Of a stretch of 64,000 nt of DNA, positions 24,037 through 33,483 are shown piece after piece. Positions within the stretch are counted from its first letter, which is position 1; every line of letters starts with the position of its first letter. The stretch spans positions 228,961 through 292,960 of the forward strand of contig NZ_JALNTW010000001.1 of the NCBI RefSeq assembly GCF_023161665.1, given 5' to 3'. The notes beneath the pieces are model-generated. The model saw only the letters and a list, made by a program, of their open reading frames with translations, searched no databases and had not been told where the DNA came from. This DNA is from Shewanella sp. 1CM18E. Its GTDB lineage: Bacteria > Pseudomonadota > Gammaproteobacteria > Enterobacterales > Shewanellaceae. Both the position numbers and the translations under genes were made by a program.

Positions 24037-25162
24037 AAGAGAACCAACTGACTAAGCGGATCCAAAACTTGCCAAATAGATTAATAACACTGCTATCGCT
24101 GGTATAAACAATCACGTCAGCTTGACCACCAACGCGCCGTAACCCGACCGCCTCATCAGCAGATAACACGATAGTGACCGGAAAGCGCTGAGATTGGCGC
24201 AGCCATCCCGTTTGACCAGACACCTGTGCTAACTTGCCCGTTTGTTCACTCTGCCCCCAGTCAATACCATAATCAATGCTACCCACTTTGGCTTTAAAGA
24301 CTTCACCAGGCGCGTAATCCAGCGCAAATTCCACTTCATCGCCGGGTTGCATATTACCTAGGCTGTTTTCGCGAAAATAAGCCTCAATCCACACATCTTC
24401 CGACGAGATAAAGGTCATCACCGGCTGACCCGCACTGGCGTAAATACCCTCTTTTAATCTGAAATTTGACGCCACGCCGTCAGTGGGTGCGGTAATAGAG
24501 GTGCGCGCCAAATCAAGCTGGGCTTTCTCAAGGCTCAATAATGCGGATTTAACGTTGGTATTATTTTCACCTTCAGCGCCTAAACGCTCTTCTGCCTTGG
24601 CAAGATCTGCCTTAGCACTGGCAACCCCGGCTTCAGCCTTAGTGAGTTCAGCCCGCGCATTGTCAGCATCGGCCTGTGACATCACCGCTTTATCTACCAT
24701 TGTGAAGATACGTTTAGATTGCACTTGAGCATTCTTTAGGTTGGCTTGGGCGTTGGTCACTTTAGCTTGCGCTGCGGCAACATTCGCCGTTTGCGCGCCT
24801 ACATTTTGCCCCGCCTTTTTAAGAGACTGCTCAGCTTGATTCAGGGCAATTTCATAATCTTGCGGGTTGATTTTAGCAAGCACATCCCCCTGCTTAATTA
24901 GGGTGTTTGGCTCTACTAAAATATCAATGATTTCACCGGAAACCTGCGGGCTAATCGGCACAACATAGCCACGAATTCGGCCTAAATCGGTGGAGGGAAT
25001 AAATCGGTCGGCAATAAGGTGGAACACGAATAGAAAACTTACGACGATTAAAATAATATTAGTCGCTTTACGAATTTTATTATTTTTACTGGGGCTTTCC
25101 TGCGGCGTAGTCTCGCTCGAATTCGCTTCATCGTTTGCGATCACAGCTTTTTCTTCAGTCAT
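24026..25162 (-). CDS. HlyD/EmrA-family membrane fusion protein
   Basis: A 378-residue periplasmic adaptor. Near residues 27-48 is one membrane anchor (ATNIILIVVSFLFVFHLIA). Then come the biotinyl-lipoyl-like halves (VPISPQVSGEIIDILVEPNTLIKQGDVLAKINPQDY and TDGVASNFRLKEGIYASAGQPVM) flanking a coiled-coil rich in Ala, Gln and Lys (about 105-210), then beta-barrel segments. I chose the ATG at 25162 because AAAGGG lies six bases upstream; two earlier in-frame starts exist. It forms an efflux pair with the downstream DUF2955 protein. An outer membrane channel must come from elsewhere. Confidence 0.88.
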   Translation of the reverse strand: MTEEKAVIANDEANSSETTPQESPSKNNKIRKATNIILIVVSFLFVFHLIADRFIPSTDLGRIRGYVVPISPQVSGEIIDILVEPNTLIKQGDVLAKINPQDYEIALNQAEQSLKKAGQNVGAQTANVAAAQAKVTNAQANLKNAQVQSKRIFTMVDKAVMSQADADNARAELTKAEAGVASAKADLAKAEERLGAEGENNTNVKSALLSLEKAQLDLARTSITAPTDGVASNFRLKEGIYASAGQPVMTFISSEDVWIEAYFRENSLGNMQPGDEVEFALDYAPGEVFKAKVGSIDYGIDWGQSEQTGKLAQVSGQTGWLRQSQRFPVTIVLSADEAVGLRRVGGQADVIVYTSDSSVINLFGKFWIRLVSWFSYVR

Positions 25163-25581
25163 ACTCATCCCTTTAGTAACCGGTAGCCACAGCCTGTTAA
25201 ATTGGCACAAAAATCTAAGCTACAGCCCTTTTACCTAATAACAACTCACATTTATTTAGTTGGGCTATTTTTCATCCAGTTTAGTGCCTTGCATAGATAA
25301 TGTTCAATATTTTTATACAATTAATTCTTTGATAGGAAAATAGTTTGAAAATAGCTATTTGATGCGCGGTTCAGATACTTAAGACAGGTATTAGATGGCC
25401 ACCTTGAGTTTGGGAGTACTGTGATTTGAAGATTATAAGCTTAATCAGCGTCTGACAATTTAATACCAAATGGAAAGTAAAAGGCGCTATTAACATTCGA
25501 GTTAATAGCGCCTTTTTGTTTATATGAGCTGAAGTCAGCGGTTATCTCGCAATCAGCTCAACAATTCAAATCCACTTCAAA
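25163..25581. other. Intergenic region upstream of the efflux pair
   Basis: AT-rich promoter region for the HlyD-type gene and the 3' flank of the S41 protease gene, which ends at a clear terminator (listed separately). Between about 25210 and 25475 I see no coding frame or structured element. Confidence 0.45.
25479..25516 (-). terminator. Terminator of the tricorn-like protease gene
   Basis: AAAAGGCGCTATTAAC (25479-25494) pairs perfectly with GTTAATAGCGCCTTTT (25501-25516) around ATTCGA. It lies about 65 bases beyond the protease stop codon on the minus strand. Confidence 0.88.
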
Positions 25582-28500
25582 TTAAAATGCTTTATGGACA
25601 TCCTCAGCCATGCCTTTAGTTGGCATTGGTTTCGGTACTAATTTAGGTGCAGGCTGCTGTTTAAGCGCGTCTTTTAGATAACTAACGGCTTTATCTAATT
25701 GGGCATCTGTGCCGCTAAATGTGGCATATGGCAGGTTGTCGACCTCAATATCAGGACTGACACCGCGCCCTTCAATAATCCAGCTACCGTCCATTGCATA
25801 TTGCGGATACTCAGCCACACGAGCCATACCTTTATCTGTTAGTGAGTTTCGGCCAGATAACCACACTCCTGCGCCAGCGGTTTGCTTACCAATTAATGGT
25901 GCAATGCCCAACGCCTTAACGCCTGCAGAGAAGGTTTCACCGTCAGAGTAGGTTAACTGATCAGTCAGAACAACTAACTGGCCGTTAAAGGTTTGCTGCA
26001 TATTGCCCGATGGCGTGCCATGGGTTGGCGCCCAAAATGCCCAAGTTCTGCGCAGTAGCTTTTCGATGATCCAGCTATCAATATTACCGCCACGGTTACG
26101 GCGCACATCGATAACTAAACCGTCTTTATTGACGTTAGCGTAAAACTCTCGCGCAAAGCTTGAGATATCACCGCTACCCATAGCGTATAGGTGTAAGTAG
26201 CCAAATTTGCCGTCGCTGTCTTTAGATACTTTGGCGCTATTATGCTGCACCCAGTCGGTATATCTCAACTTAGCATTTTTAGATGGGCTAATTGGCTCAA
26301 CAATTGTTTGATGGGTTTTACTACCGCGCTTTAGGGTTAACAATACTTGCTTACCCTCTTGGTTACGCAGCAGTTTAGTCACATCGGCAATATTAGTGAG
26401 CGGCTTAGCATTGATTGCGACAATCACATCACCCACTTTGGCATTTACGCCCATTTGCGCCAGCGGCGCAGCGTGTGCTGGTAGTTCTGGATCGCCCTGA
26501 TAAATATGCTCAATGACCACTCCCGCCTTAGTTTGCTCAAGACGTGCACCAAGGCTGGCTGATTTTGCTTTATCGGCATCTTTTGGTGCATCACCACCGC
26601 GCACCTGAGAGTGCAGTGAATCTAGCTCGCCCATCATCTGCGTAAACAGATCATTAAGCTCATGGCGGTCGGTTAGTCTGTCGACTAATGGCTGATATTT
26701 GGTTTTGGTTGCCTGCCAATCAAGTCCACGCATACTCTTGTCATAGAATGAGTCACGGTGCATTAACCAAGCGTCTTCAAACATCTGTTGCCACTCGCTC
26801 GCTGGATCAATCGCCAATTGCCATAGATTGGTTTGTACATTGGCGTTAGTCAGCTCTTTAGGCAGTTTATCGCCTGCATCAACAATCAGCATTTCACTGC
26901 CTTGCTTAGACTGCTTACGAATAAATAGCTTGCTTGAGTCTTGAGACAGTTGATACTCGCCAACATCTTTAGCAAAGGTGTCAACTTTAGGGTTTAACGG
27001 GTCAAACTTAACCACTTTTAAGCTCGATTTACCGCTAGTTGTGGTATCAAGTAGATAAAACTTATCACCTGCCATTTGCAGCGAGTTGTAGTTACCCGCA
27101 GCCACTGGCACTTGCCATAAACGACTGGCTAAACCTTTCCACTCGACTTCGGTTTCAATCTCGTCGTCATCCGCTTTTGCAGGCTTAGATAGCAACTCAT
27201 TTGGCTTTTGAAAAGCAAAACGCGCGTCTTCATTTAAGGCAATGGCAAATACTTGGGTGCGCTTATCAAACATTGGCCCTAGGTTTCTGTCTCCCCAAGG
27301 TGAAGTCGGTGTCGACACAAACTGACGGTTTGATAAGAAATACAGCCAATCACCATCGGCGCTAAAGCTTGGCGAAAATGACTCGTATTTGTCGCTGGTT
27401 AATGACTCTGCACGGTTATCATCCAATGAGTACAACACGATTTGCGGGCGTGCTTTACCCATTTCCGCTTTGGTTAATGCGATAAATTGGCTATCACCCG
27501 ACCAAACGATATCGGCGTAAGGGCCTAATCCCTCGCCTTGGGTGATGATTTTTTTATTACTGCCTTTCTTTAAATCTAACAACCATACATTGCCGTCATA
27601 ATCGTCATTAGCAAGGTAGCGTCCATCTGGTGACAAGTGCAGATCGAGTCTTAAGGTTTTGCCATCTTTGGTTAGCTGCTTGGCGTTATCGCTACCATCA
27701 GCCGCAAAGCGCCACACTTCTTGCTCCCCTGTTGCATCGCTAATGCCGTATACCCAAGCACCATCTTGGCTCATCACTGCGTTACGTACGCGGTTATGAC
27801 CTGGTAAGGCAATTTCAACTAAACGTTGGCCATCGGTACCTGCGATTGCCACATGGCTGCGAGCGGTGATCACCACTTTGTCAGCCTTGGGCGATAAGTT
27901 AGTGGCTGTTGCGTATTTCATTGGCTCTTTTACCCAATGCTCACGCTTTTGGGCAAAGTCAGAAATCAGGTCTATCGCAAGTGTTTGCTCTTTACCCGCT
28001 TTGATATCAAACAACTTAATATCGGCGCCTTGCTGAAATACGATGCGGCCTTGATTTAATCTCGCATTACGCACTTGCCACTCTTTGTACTGGGTATGCT
28101 GCTTGAGATCGCTGCCATCCGTTGCCATTGACCAGATGTTGTCATTGCCATCGCTGTCGCTAACGAAATAAAGGCGAGAGTCCCATAACATAGGTTGTCT
28201 TACAGAGCCTTGATGCGCAGCCGTTAACAAGGTCGCTTCTTGTTTGCTGCCAAGTTTAAATTTCCACAACTCACCTTTTGCGCCACCACGATACACTTTA
28301 GCGTTATCGCCTGTTGTTTGTAGACCAAAGCGGGTGAAGTAAACATATTCACCTTTATCATCAATCGCCCCTTCAATGGCATCGGCCAAAGGCAAGTCTT
28401 CTGTGAGCAAGGTTTGTGGATCGACGGTTCTTAATACCCAGTAGTTTGCAGGACCAAAGGCATTATCTGTGGCATAGAGCACTTTGCCATCGGCTGTCCA

Positions 28501-28860
28501 GCCTTGTACTCGCACGCGGCTGTTTTCAAAACTAACGCGCTTAGCTTGACCGCCATTAATTGGAATAACATAAACTTCATACGAGCCTTCATAATTGGCA
28601 ACGTATGCCACAAACTGACCGTCTTTTGAGATGGTTGCGCCAAGCTCTTCAGCCGGCAGACTGGTTAAGCGTCTTGCTTGGGTGTCTGACAGCGCTTGAG
28701 TCCACAAATCGCCCTCAGCGGTAAACACTAAGGTTTGCTCGTTTAGCGCCGGCGCACGAAAATAACCGGGCTTAAGAGTCGATTCTGAGGCGTATGTGGG
28801 GGAAAGAGTCAAAGTTCCGAGAGCAAGCATACAGCATGCGAGTGAATGACGAATTTTCAT
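25582..28860 (-). CDS. Tricorn-like S41 family peptidase
   Basis: A 1092-residue exported protease. A signal peptide covers residues 1-25 (cleavage near TYA-SE). Two beta-propeller regions of PD40-type repeats follow (about 35-300 and 315-690). Next come the tricorn C1 helical region with DAWLMHRDSFYDKSMRGLDW (about residue 720, carrying the catalytic histidine), a PDZ domain (about 770-860), and the S41 core with LVIDVRRNRGGNIDSW and QLTYSDGETFSAG, whose serine is the nucleophile. It probably degrades peptides in the periplasm. Monocistronic, with its own terminator. Confidence 0.9.
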   Translation of the reverse strand: MKIRHSLACCMLALGTLTLSPTYASESTLKPGYFRAPALNEQTLVFTAEGDLWTQALSDTQARRLTSLPAEELGATISKDGQFVAYVANYEGSYEVYVIPINGGQAKRVSFENSRVRVQGWTADGKVLYATDNAFGPANYWVLRTVDPQTLLTEDLPLADAIEGAIDDKGEYVYFTRFGLQTTGDNAKVYRGGAKGELWKFKLGSKQEATLLTAAHQGSVRQPMLWDSRLYFVSDSDGNDNIWSMATDGSDLKQHTQYKEWQVRNARLNQGRIVFQQGADIKLFDIKAGKEQTLAIDLISDFAQKREHWVKEPMKYATATNLSPKADKVVITARSHVAIAGTDGQRLVEIALPGHNRVRNAVMSQDGAWVYGISDATGEQEVWRFAADGSDNAKQLTKDGKTLRLDLHLSPDGRYLANDDYDGNVWLLDLKKGSNKKIITQGEGLGPYADIVWSGDSQFIALTKAEMGKARPQIVLYSLDDNRAESLTSDKYESFSPSFSADGDWLYFLSNRQFVSTPTSPWGDRNLGPMFDKRTQVFAIALNEDARFAFQKPNELLSKPAKADDDEIETEVEWKGLASRLWQVPVAAGNYNSLQMAGDKFYLLDTTTSGKSSLKVVKFDPLNPKVDTFAKDVGEYQLSQDSSKLFIRKQSKQGSEMLIVDAGDKLPKELTNANVQTNLWQLAIDPASEWQQMFEDAWLMHRDSFYDKSMRGLDWQATKTKYQPLVDRLTDRHELNDLFTQMMGELDSLHSQVRGGDAPKDADKAKSASLGARLEQTKAGVVIEHIYQGDPELPAHAAPLAQMGVNAKVGDVIVAINAKPLTNIADVTKLLRNQEGKQVLLTLKRGSKTHQTIVEPISPSKNAKLRYTDWVQHNSAKVSKDSDGKFGYLHLYAMGSGDISSFAREFYANVNKDGLVIDVRRNRGGNIDSWIIEKLLRRTWAFWAPTHGTPSGNMQQTFNGQLVVLTDQLTYSDGETFSAGVKALGIAPLIGKQTAGAGVWLSGRNSLTDKGMARVAEYPQYAMDGSWIIEGRGVSPDIEVDNLPYATFSGTDAQLDKAVSYLKDALKQQPAPKLVPKPMPTKGMAEDVHKAF

Positions 28861-29134
28861 CTAGCTAGCAATCCTATTGTTATTATTCGGGTAATGCCTT
28901 TATTCGGGCAAAATCTTTCAGGCCAACAAGGTAGCAAACTTTTGATAAAGCATCAGCAAATTATTCGCTATTAAGTATTAGCAAATATGTAAAGTCGTAT
29001 GCAAAAAAACATTAAACAAAAAATAAGCAACTAAGCTAAATACAAGAGTATGCAGTTAAGCACTAACAATGACTTAGTGACACTAACGCTGCATACAGCG
29101 ACCATCTCACAGATAAGGAAGTTAAGAGGTTTGT

Positions 29135-29551
29135 ATGTCACCTGATTATATGCGCCCTTCTCTCAAGGATGACCCCAGAGTATGTAACGCGCTAAACAAT
29201 ATGCCAAAAAGCTGCGCAGATAGTTTTAGTGAGTCACAGCTGCGTTATATGCGCTTGGCATTGATTGATAACCGCTGGCAAAAACATTTTATCGATAACA
29301 GAGGCAGCTTTTATGTGCCATTTGTTGGTTGGCGATTTTTCTATGTACTGCTAATTGGCCGCAATAAACGCGCGCTGAGTCGTAAGGAAAAGCAATTAAC
29401 CTTGGCGTTATTTTCCCTGAGTGTATTGGGCTTTATTTTGATGTCGTTGTTATTTGGACTATTACTGCTTTATTTGCTCAAGTCAGCGCTTGGCATAGAT
29501 TTATTTGAAGATACATCGTTAGGATTATGGGACTGGTGGCAATCGCTGTAG
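29135..29551 (+). CDS. Hypothetical small membrane protein
   Basis: A 138-residue protein. Residues 1-60 are soluble with several charged residues and two cysteines (CNALNNMPKSC). A hydrophobic patch FYVPFVGWRFFYVLLIG lies at about 60-76 and a strong membrane segment at about 88-117 (LALFSLSVLGFILMSLLFGLLLLYLLKSAL). GAGG stands six bases before the ATG. It is preceded and followed by unrelated genes on the other strand. I do not recognise a family or function. Confidence 0.6.
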   Translation: MSPDYMRPSLKDDPRVCNALNNMPKSCADSFSESQLRYMRLALIDNRWQKHFIDNRGSFYVPFVGWRFFYVLLIGRNKRALSRKEKQLTLALFSLSVLGFILMSLLFGLLLLYLLKSALGIDLFEDTSLGLWDWWQSL

Positions 29552-29683
29552 CTTGTTGGCTATAAAGCTCGTTGGGAAAATTTATTATCTAAAACTCCTT
29601 GGCGCTCTTGTACTAACTGCCATTTACTAGCAATCGTTCACTGACTTTAATCAACATACTTGTCATGCATTTTTAAACGATAA

Positions 29684-29703
29684 CAGCCTGCAATTGCAGG
29701 CTG
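29684..29703 (-). terminator. Palindromic hairpin downstream of the anti-sigma gene
   Basis: CAGCCTGCAA and TTGCAGGCTG form a perfect palindrome. On the minus strand it is followed by TTATCGTTTAAAAA, a poor T run, so it may be a weak terminator for the sigma/anti-sigma operon. Confidence 0.45.
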
Positions 29704-29744
29704 CTATCTGACTCGCGACATAGTGAAAGCTATAAGCTAAGAGC

Positions 29745-30344
29745 TTAATGCCCGGACATTATCGCTTTTTGCAGTGCCATAAAGCGCAGGTGGTAGTCAC
29801 TTTGCTCATCTTTTATCTCTGGCCATTGCATCGCAATTTGCTGCAACGCGGTATGCGCCTGCTCAATATTTTTGGCAGCAACAAGTTGCTCAACCTTATC
29901 TAACTCCGCAGTTAAACTCAGTGTATTTGGCGCTTGAGCAAAGCTTTCACCTTCAGCGTTGACACTCGCAGCGGGCGCTTTATCAGGCATCGCACGCATC
30001 ATTTGCGGCTGAGAGTCTGTTTGTTCAGGTGCAGACATCAGCATCGGCTCGCTTTGCTGTAATCCATCATTGCTATCCATTGTTGGATTGAGCATAAATA
30101 ACGTAACGACAACCATAACTGATGCAGCAGAAGATAACGGCAAGCGATATTGACGCCAAAAAGATTGGCTTTGTTGATTATTTACTCGCCCAGTAGCACT
30201 CATGCTCTGATTTTGCTCGGCAAGCTGCTGACGAGCCTGAGCTAAAATCTTGTTATCGATCGATGTTGGCGGCAGCTCAGTTGCGCCTTTTTGATATAAA
30301 GATTTAATCTGTTCTTCAATGGCAGCATGTTCTTTATCAGTCAT
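29745..30344 (-). CDS. Putative anti-sigma factor (single membrane helix)
   Basis: A 199-residue protein. Residues 1-70 are soluble and helical with a Gln-rich tract, a single membrane segment lies at about 73-86 (SAASVMVVVTLFMLN), and the C-terminal part is periplasmic with a helical stretch (ELDKVEQLVAAKNIEQAHTALQQIAMQWPEI). This topology and the 8-base overlap with an ECF sigma gene are the hallmarks of a membrane anti-sigma factor. No zinc-binding anti-sigma motif (HxxxCxxC) is visible. AAGGAG precedes the ATG. Confidence 0.7.
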   Translation of the reverse strand: MTDKEHAAIEEQIKSLYQKGATELPPTSIDNKILAQARQQLAEQNQSMSATGRVNNQQSQSFWRQYRLPLSSAASVMVVVTLFMLNPTMDSNDGLQQSEPMLMSAPEQTDSQPQMMRAMPDKAPAASVNAEGESFAQAPNTLSLTAELDKVEQLVAAKNIEQAHTALQQIAMQWPEIKDEQSDYHLRFMALQKAIMSGH

Positions 30345-30951
30345 GACTTGCTCCTTGCCACTTTAAATCAACGCACTCTTTTAAGCCTTTATAGGCATAG
30401 CGAATGCGGCTTTTAGTCGCCTCTAATGTGGCACCTGCAATATCGGCAATGATGGCTGCAGTAAAGCCCATTTCAACATTGAGTAAAAACGCCTCTTTTT
30501 GCACTTGCGGCAGATTAGCAACGCAGCCTTTAAGCAAATCAGCTTTTTGATTATCAAGCAGTTGCGCCTCAAGGTTTTCATTGTCACTCTCCAAGTGCGC
30601 TTCATGATCTTGTTCAGGCTCAAACACTTCAGTAAAGCTATCTACCGGCTTAACTGCTCTGACATGATCGATAATAAGGTTATGTGCAATACGGTATAAC
30701 CAAGTGGTAAATTTAGCGCTGGTTTCATAAGTGCTGGCCGCTTTTATCACTCGGCTCCAGGTATCTTGATATAGATCTTCTGCTAACTGCTGATCATGGA
30801 TCTGCCTAACAAAATAGCGATACAGCGGGCCTTTGTGCTTTAGGTAAAGCACCTCAAATGCACGTGCACTGCCAGCAGCATATTGCAACATTAAGGCTTG
30901 ATCAGAATCGACTTGATTATCTGGTTCAACGGAAGACAAAGATGGTGCCAC
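30337..30951 (-). CDS. ECF-type RNA polymerase sigma factor
   Basis: A 204-residue sigma-70 family member with region 2 (AFEVLYLKHKGPLYRYFVRQIHDQQLAEDLYQDTWSRVIKAASTYETSAKFTTWLYRIAHNLIIDHVR) and region 4 (LPQVQKEAFLLNVEMGFTAAIIADIAGATLEATKSRIRYAYKGLKE); region 3 is absent, as in ECF factors. I chose the GTG at 30951 because AAGGA precedes it by seven bases; a GTG at 30966 is the longer alternative. It overlaps the anti-sigma gene. The inducing signal is unknown. Confidence 0.88.
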   Translation of the reverse strand: MAPSLSSVEPDNQVDSDQALMLQYAAGSARAFEVLYLKHKGPLYRYFVRQIHDQQLAEDLYQDTWSRVIKAASTYETSAKFTTWLYRIAHNLIIDHVRAVKPVDSFTEVFEPEQDHEAHLESDNENLEAQLLDNQKADLLKGCVANLPQVQKEAFLLNVEMGFTAAIIADIAGATLEATKSRIRYAYKGLKECVDLKWQGASHD

Positions 30952-31266
30952 GGGCTTTTCCTTCACGAAATGGATTATCTTGCACTAGGGTTAACGAGTA
31001 CTAATAGCATTAGTCTGCATTGAGGCCTTTGATTTGTCTAGCACCAGCTCGACAAAGCTAGCGATTCCAACTAAGTAAACAAAAGGTTTGAATGGGAAGT
31101 GAAGATAACAGTTAAACTAAAGCAGTTAAGTTTAAGCAATAAAGCTTAATGTTCTGAAAAGGCACATTCGGCTTGAGTATAGGAAAACAGGCAAAAAAAA
31201 TACCGCTAAGAATTAACTTAACGGTATTTCATCACTAACAGGCGAATATAGAATCGACCGGCTAAC
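30952..31266. other. Intergenic region upstream of the sigma operon
   Basis: Holds the purE terminator (31198-31229) and, closer to the sigma gene, its presumed promoter. The nearest ECF-like -35 I see (GGAATC on the minus strand around 31064) is not convincing. No other element recognised. Confidence 0.4.
31198..31229 (-). terminator. Terminator of purE
   Basis: AAATACCGCTAAG (31198-31210) pairs with CTTAACGGTATTT (31217-31229) with one mismatch. On the minus strand it runs into eight T. It lies about 40 bases after the purE stop. Confidence 0.85.
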
Positions 31267-31770
31267 TTAAGCTAGTTTTGCTTGAAGTGCTGCGTCTTTA
31301 GCTTGTACAGCTTCAGCCGACTTAGCGCGTTCTTCTTTAACTGCAACAGCAAGGGCATCATCACCTACTGCTAGCATTTGCGCAGCTAGGTAACCTGCGT
31401 TTTTAGCACCAGCACTGCCAATAGCAACTGTAGCTACTGGAACGCCGCCAGGCATCATAACTGTTGATAATAGTGCATCGTGGCCTTGTAGTGGACCACA
31501 ATCAACTGGAACACCGATTACTGGGCGAGTAGTAATACCAGCAACAGCACCAGCTAAGTGCGCAGCAAGACCTGCGGCACAAATAAAGACTTTACAACCA
31601 CGCGCTTCTGCATCGGTTACATAAGCGTGTGTAGCAGCAGGCGTACGGTGCGCTGAAGTTACTTTTGCTTCAAAGTCGATTTCGAAAGTTTTAAGCACAT
31701 CGAGGGTGGCTTGCATTGTAGGCAGATCTGAATCAGATCCCATTAATACTGCAACAAATGGTTTGCTCAT
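31267..31770 (-). CDS. purE: N5-carboxyaminoimidazole ribonucleotide mutase PurE
   Basis: A 167-residue protein that catalyses a step of purine synthesis, converting N5-CAIR to CAIR (class I). Motifs: MGSDSDL at residues 10-16, TSAHRTP at about 38-44 (active site histidine), AGLAAHLAG at about 67-75, and [23 protein letters not shown] chose the ATG at 31770 with AAGGA upstream; the longer frame has no family sequence before it. purK is not adjacent. The [24 protein letters not shown] segment differs from E. coli PurE ([24 protein letters not shown]). Confidence 0.93.
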   Translation of the reverse strand: MSKPFVAVLMGSDSDLPTMQATLDVLKTFEIDFEAKVTSAHRTPAATHAYVTDAEARGCKVFICAAGLAAHLAGAVAGITTRPVIGVPVDCGPLQGHDALLSTVMMPGGVPVATVAIGSAGAKNAGYLAAQMLAVGDDALAVAVKEERAKSAEAVQAKDAALQAKLA

Positions 31771-32190
31771 TTTAAGTCCTTGAGTAGGGCGGTACATTAT
31801 TATATTTGCGCGCATTATAATGATATTTAGCGCACTTAGTAAACAGACTTCCCCCAAGCCTGCGCGGCAATTATCCCTAAGCTTTAGCATAACTGCAAAT
31901 AACTTATTCATACATATGTATAACAAATCGGCAAAATAGTGAATTCGTATTTTTATCGGCTTGTTTGTCTAGGTTTGTGATGTAAACGGTCACTTAATCA
32001 GCAGTAAATAATGTGTAGTTATTATAAAAAAGTAGCATTCATACTCGAAAGTTCTGATAAATAAGCCACTTGAGAGCACCACAACTTTGTCAGATGGCGT
32101 TTTTTTTCTTATTATGAATTAGAGGTTAGGTGCTAGCCTTAGCAACAAAAGCGACTTTGTACCACGGTGAGTTTACGAATAAGGATATTC
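31771..32190. other. Intergenic region between purE and the diguanylate cyclase
   Basis: Divergent promoter region. A possible purE promoter is listed separately. No PurR-type palindrome (ACGCAAACGTTTGCGT) or riboswitch was recognised. The + strand part has AAGGA before the cyclase ATG and little else. Confidence 0.45.
31814..31843 (-). promoter_or_regulatory. Possible sigma-70 promoter of purE
   Basis: On the minus strand TTTACT (31838-31843) and TATAAT (31814-31819) are 18 bases apart, about 45 bases before the purE start. The -10 is perfect and the -35 is fair. Confidence 0.45.
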
Positions 32191-33465
32191 ATGACGCCCA
32201 TTAAAGACAGCTTAAAGAAAAAGAAGATAGATTCCCTCGATCTAAAAACGCATCTCGCGCTTTTAGGCGTCCCTATGTTATTGCTGTTAATCGTGTGGGC
32301 CGTGTTTTTTAGTATCAGTAATAATCCCAACTCAGTGGCTAATCTCATACTTGTCGCCATTATTTACCTGCTTGGATATAGCTTAAGTTACTACTTTCAT
32401 CAAGGCCGTCTCAATCGACTCTGGGAGCACTTGCAGCAAGTCATTCATGTTAATGACACGACCTTTGAGCTGGTTAATATTGCTAATCAATACCAAGATG
32501 AACGTGCATTTCTTGATGCACTATTAAAGAAAGCAGTCAGTAGTATAGATGGCGCAGAAATGGGTTCAATTATCAAAGTGGATAGCCGAACCGGCGAGTT
32601 GCATTTTGAGTCGACCATTGGCATTGATATCGAAAAGCTTAGAAGTGTGCAGTTTAATCTCGAACAATCGTTTGAATACAAACTAACAAAAGGCAAGTGC
32701 GACAGAGTGGTTGTTATTGATGATATGGCCAGTATCAATGCCCACAGCAGCTTATCAACGACTGAGCAAAAAATGTTCTCAAGCGCCCCTCTGTACCCGA
32801 TTCGCTCCACCCTATCTAGTCCAATTCATATTGATGGCGTGCTTTATGGCATGCTGAATTTAGATAGTGCTAGAGCCAGAGCATTTAGTCATTACGACAG
32901 AAACCTAGTCGCCATATTGACCCATGAAGCAGCTAACGCCATTGCCCTTTATCAGAAAACACGCCAAATTAATCTTTTAGCAAACTATGACAGTCTAACC
33001 GAGCTTTATAACCGTCAGCGTTTTGAACAAGGGGTGAAAGAGTGGAAAATTAAGCCGCACTTCGGCAGCTATTTAATTATATTAGACTTAGATAACTTAA
33101 AGGTTATTAACGATAATTATGGCCACCTTGTAGGCGATAAAGCAATACAAACCTTTGCCACAGCCTTAAAGCAAAGCTGGCATCAAAAACACCTTATCGC
33201 TCGTTATGGCGGTGACGAATTTATTGCCCTTTGCCATGGTCCGCAAGCCCAAATCGAAGCGGATTTACAGCAATTACAACAAACATTATTTAATCAGCAA
33301 ATGGCTATTTCTCATTCAGGCTCACACACCGAGACGTTAAGCACTGAAAAAATCAGTTTTAGCTATGGCATTGCCAATTACCAAGGGCATTTAGATGCCA
33401 GCTTTAGGGCCGCCGATAAAATGATGTACCAAAACAAACGCCTTAAGCAAAATTCGACCGAGTAA
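32191..33465 (+). CDS. Diguanylate cyclase with GAF-like sensor domain
   Basis: A 424-residue membrane protein that would make cyclic di-GMP. Two membrane helices (about residues 20-38 and 48-68) lead to a GAF-like domain (about 95-250, with VNIANQYQDERAFLDALLKKAV at its start) and a GGDEF domain. The motif ARYGGDEF (GGDEF at about 340-344) is intact. The usual RxxD inhibitory site five residues before GGDEF is not visible (WHQKHLIARYGGDEF), so product inhibition may be absent. I chose the ATG at 32191, six bases after AAGGA; the longer frame starts with GTG. It converges on the chemoreceptor gene. Confidence 0.9.
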   Translation: MTPIKDSLKKKKIDSLDLKTHLALLGVPMLLLLIVWAVFFSISNNPNSVANLILVAIIYLLGYSLSYYFHQGRLNRLWEHLQQVIHVNDTTFELVNIANQYQDERAFLDALLKKAVSSIDGAEMGSIIKVDSRTGELHFESTIGIDIEKLRSVQFNLEQSFEYKLTKGKCDRVVVIDDMASINAHSSLSTTEQKMFSSAPLYPIRSTLSSPIHIDGVLYGMLNLDSARARAFSHYDRNLVAILTHEAANAIALYQKTRQINLLANYDSLTELYNRQRFEQGVKEWKIKPHFGSYLIILDLDNLKVINDNYGHLVGDKAIQTFATALKQSWHQKHLIARYGGDEFIALCHGPQAQIEADLQQLQQTLFNQQMAISHSGSHTETLSTEKISFSYGIANYQGHLDASFRAADKMMYQNKRLKQNSTE

Positions 33466-33483
33466 TCAGCTATTAAAAGATAG

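Noticed and set aside
31771..32190. Purine riboswitch or PurR box before purE
   Set aside because: No aptamer-like fold or ACGCAAACGTTTGCGT-type palindrome could be recognised.
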